Below are positions 5,652 to 5,981 of a stretch of 5,981 nt of DNA, one piece after another. The stretch's first letter is position 1, and the number at the start of each line of letters is the position of its first letter. Below the pieces are notes generated by a model. The model saw only the letters and a list, made by a program, of their open reading frames with translations. It did no database searches and was not told the origin of the DNA. The translations under genes and the position numbers were made by a program. The DNA is taken from assembly GCA_023134935.1 (NCBI GenBank), contig JAGLUD010000401.1:1-5981 (forward strand), written 5' to 3'. The DNA is from Paracoccaceae bacterium. Its GTDB lineage: Bacteria; Pseudomonadota; Alphaproteobacteria; Rhodobacterales; Rhodobacteraceae.

Positions 5652-5981
5652 TTACCCGCCGTAACTTCGCACAAGCGCGCCCGCTAGTAAGGTCCATCCG
5701 TCAGCAATAACGAAAAAGGCCAATTTGAACGGCAATGAAACGACTGCTGGGGGAACCATCATCATGCCCATCGACATCAGAACAGCGGCGATGATTAGGT
5801 CGATCAATAGAAACGGAAGAAAGATTAAGAAACCAACTTCAAACCCCCGCTGGATTTCCCCCAACAGGAAAGACGGCAGTAAAATCGACAGTGGAACGTC
5901 TTGATCCGTTGCAACTTGCGTTGGTGATATGTCTATCATCATGGATAATGTTTCCGCCGAAACGCGGGACTCCATGAAAAC
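5652..5981 (-). CDS. fliP: Flagellar type III export gate protein FliP (C-terminal part, cut by window edge)
   Basis: FliP forms, with FliQ and FliR, the core export gate in the flagellar basal body through which rod, hook and filament subunits leave the cytoplasm. The last 109 codons are present; the reading frame is open to the right edge (VF before the ATG at 5975), so that ATG is internal. Family blocks are clear: ILLPSFLLGEIQRGFEVGF, the hydrophobic helix LIFLPFLLIDLIIAAVL, then MSMGMMMVPP and SLPFKLAFFVIADGW, and a final helix ending in LVRSYGG. The MGMMMVPP and LPFK..FF..DGW stretches distinguish FliP from other membrane proteins. The non-flagellar homologues (SctR/YscR type) share this fold; the GMMMVPP and VRSY ending favour FliP, but the missing N-terminal half leaves a little doubt. 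No terminator hairpin follows the stop, so transcription may continue into the SDR gene. Confidence 0.93.
   Translation of the reverse strand, partial: VFMESRVSAETLSMMIDISPTQVATDQDVPLSILLPSFLLGEIQRGFEVGFLIFLPFLLIDLIIAAVLMSMGMMMVPPAVVSLPFKLAFFVIADGWTLLAGALVRSYGG

Noticed and set aside
1..5981. Search for mobile elements, CRISPR arrays, tRNAs, toxin-antitoxin pairs or a novel defence system
   Set aside because: The space is almost fully used by recognised housekeeping genes; no direct repeat array, transposase, terminal inverted repeats or tRNA cloverleaf was seen by eye.

Overview
This window looks like an ordinary chromosomal stretch of an alphaproteobacterium, most likely a Rhodobacterales (roseobacter-type) species. 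That placement is an inference from protein flavour, moderate GC and gene mix; no rRNA or other phylogenetic marker is present. Seven protein genes fill it almost completely, two of them cut by the window edges. I see no mobile element, CRISPR array, tRNA, rRNA or long intergenic gap.

Left part (1-2860, minus strand): a thiamine ABC importer operon transcribed right to left in the order thiB (periplasmic binding protein), thiP (fused 12-helix permease) and thiQ (ATPase, only its first 52 codons in the window). The genes overlap by 25 and 17 bases. A textbook TPP riboswitch lies in the thiB leader. Just after the aptamer, a TCCTCC anti-Shine-Dalgarno element can pair with the thiB ribosome binding site, so translational shut-off at high TPP is the likely mode of control.

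Centre (2930-4827, plus strand): aroC (chorismate synthase, last step of the shikimate pathway) is followed 8 bases later by a small MscS-type mechanosensitive channel gene, probably on the same transcript. aroC and thiB are divergent, and their roughly 100-base shared control region also holds the likely thiB promoter.

Right part (4824-5981, minus strand): a short-chain dehydrogenase/reductase gene converges on the channel gene with a 4-base stop-codon overlap. Upstream of it is the C-terminal part of fliP, a core membrane protein of the flagellar type III export gate. The window therefore touches the edge of a flagellar locus.

The genes do three separate jobs: thiamine uptake, aromatic biosynthesis plus osmotic protection, and flagellar export. 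I found no previously undescribed system. The points most worth a second look are the expression platform of the TPP riboswitch, the Gly-to-Asp change in the second EAA loop of ThiP, and the convergent overlap with no visible terminator.
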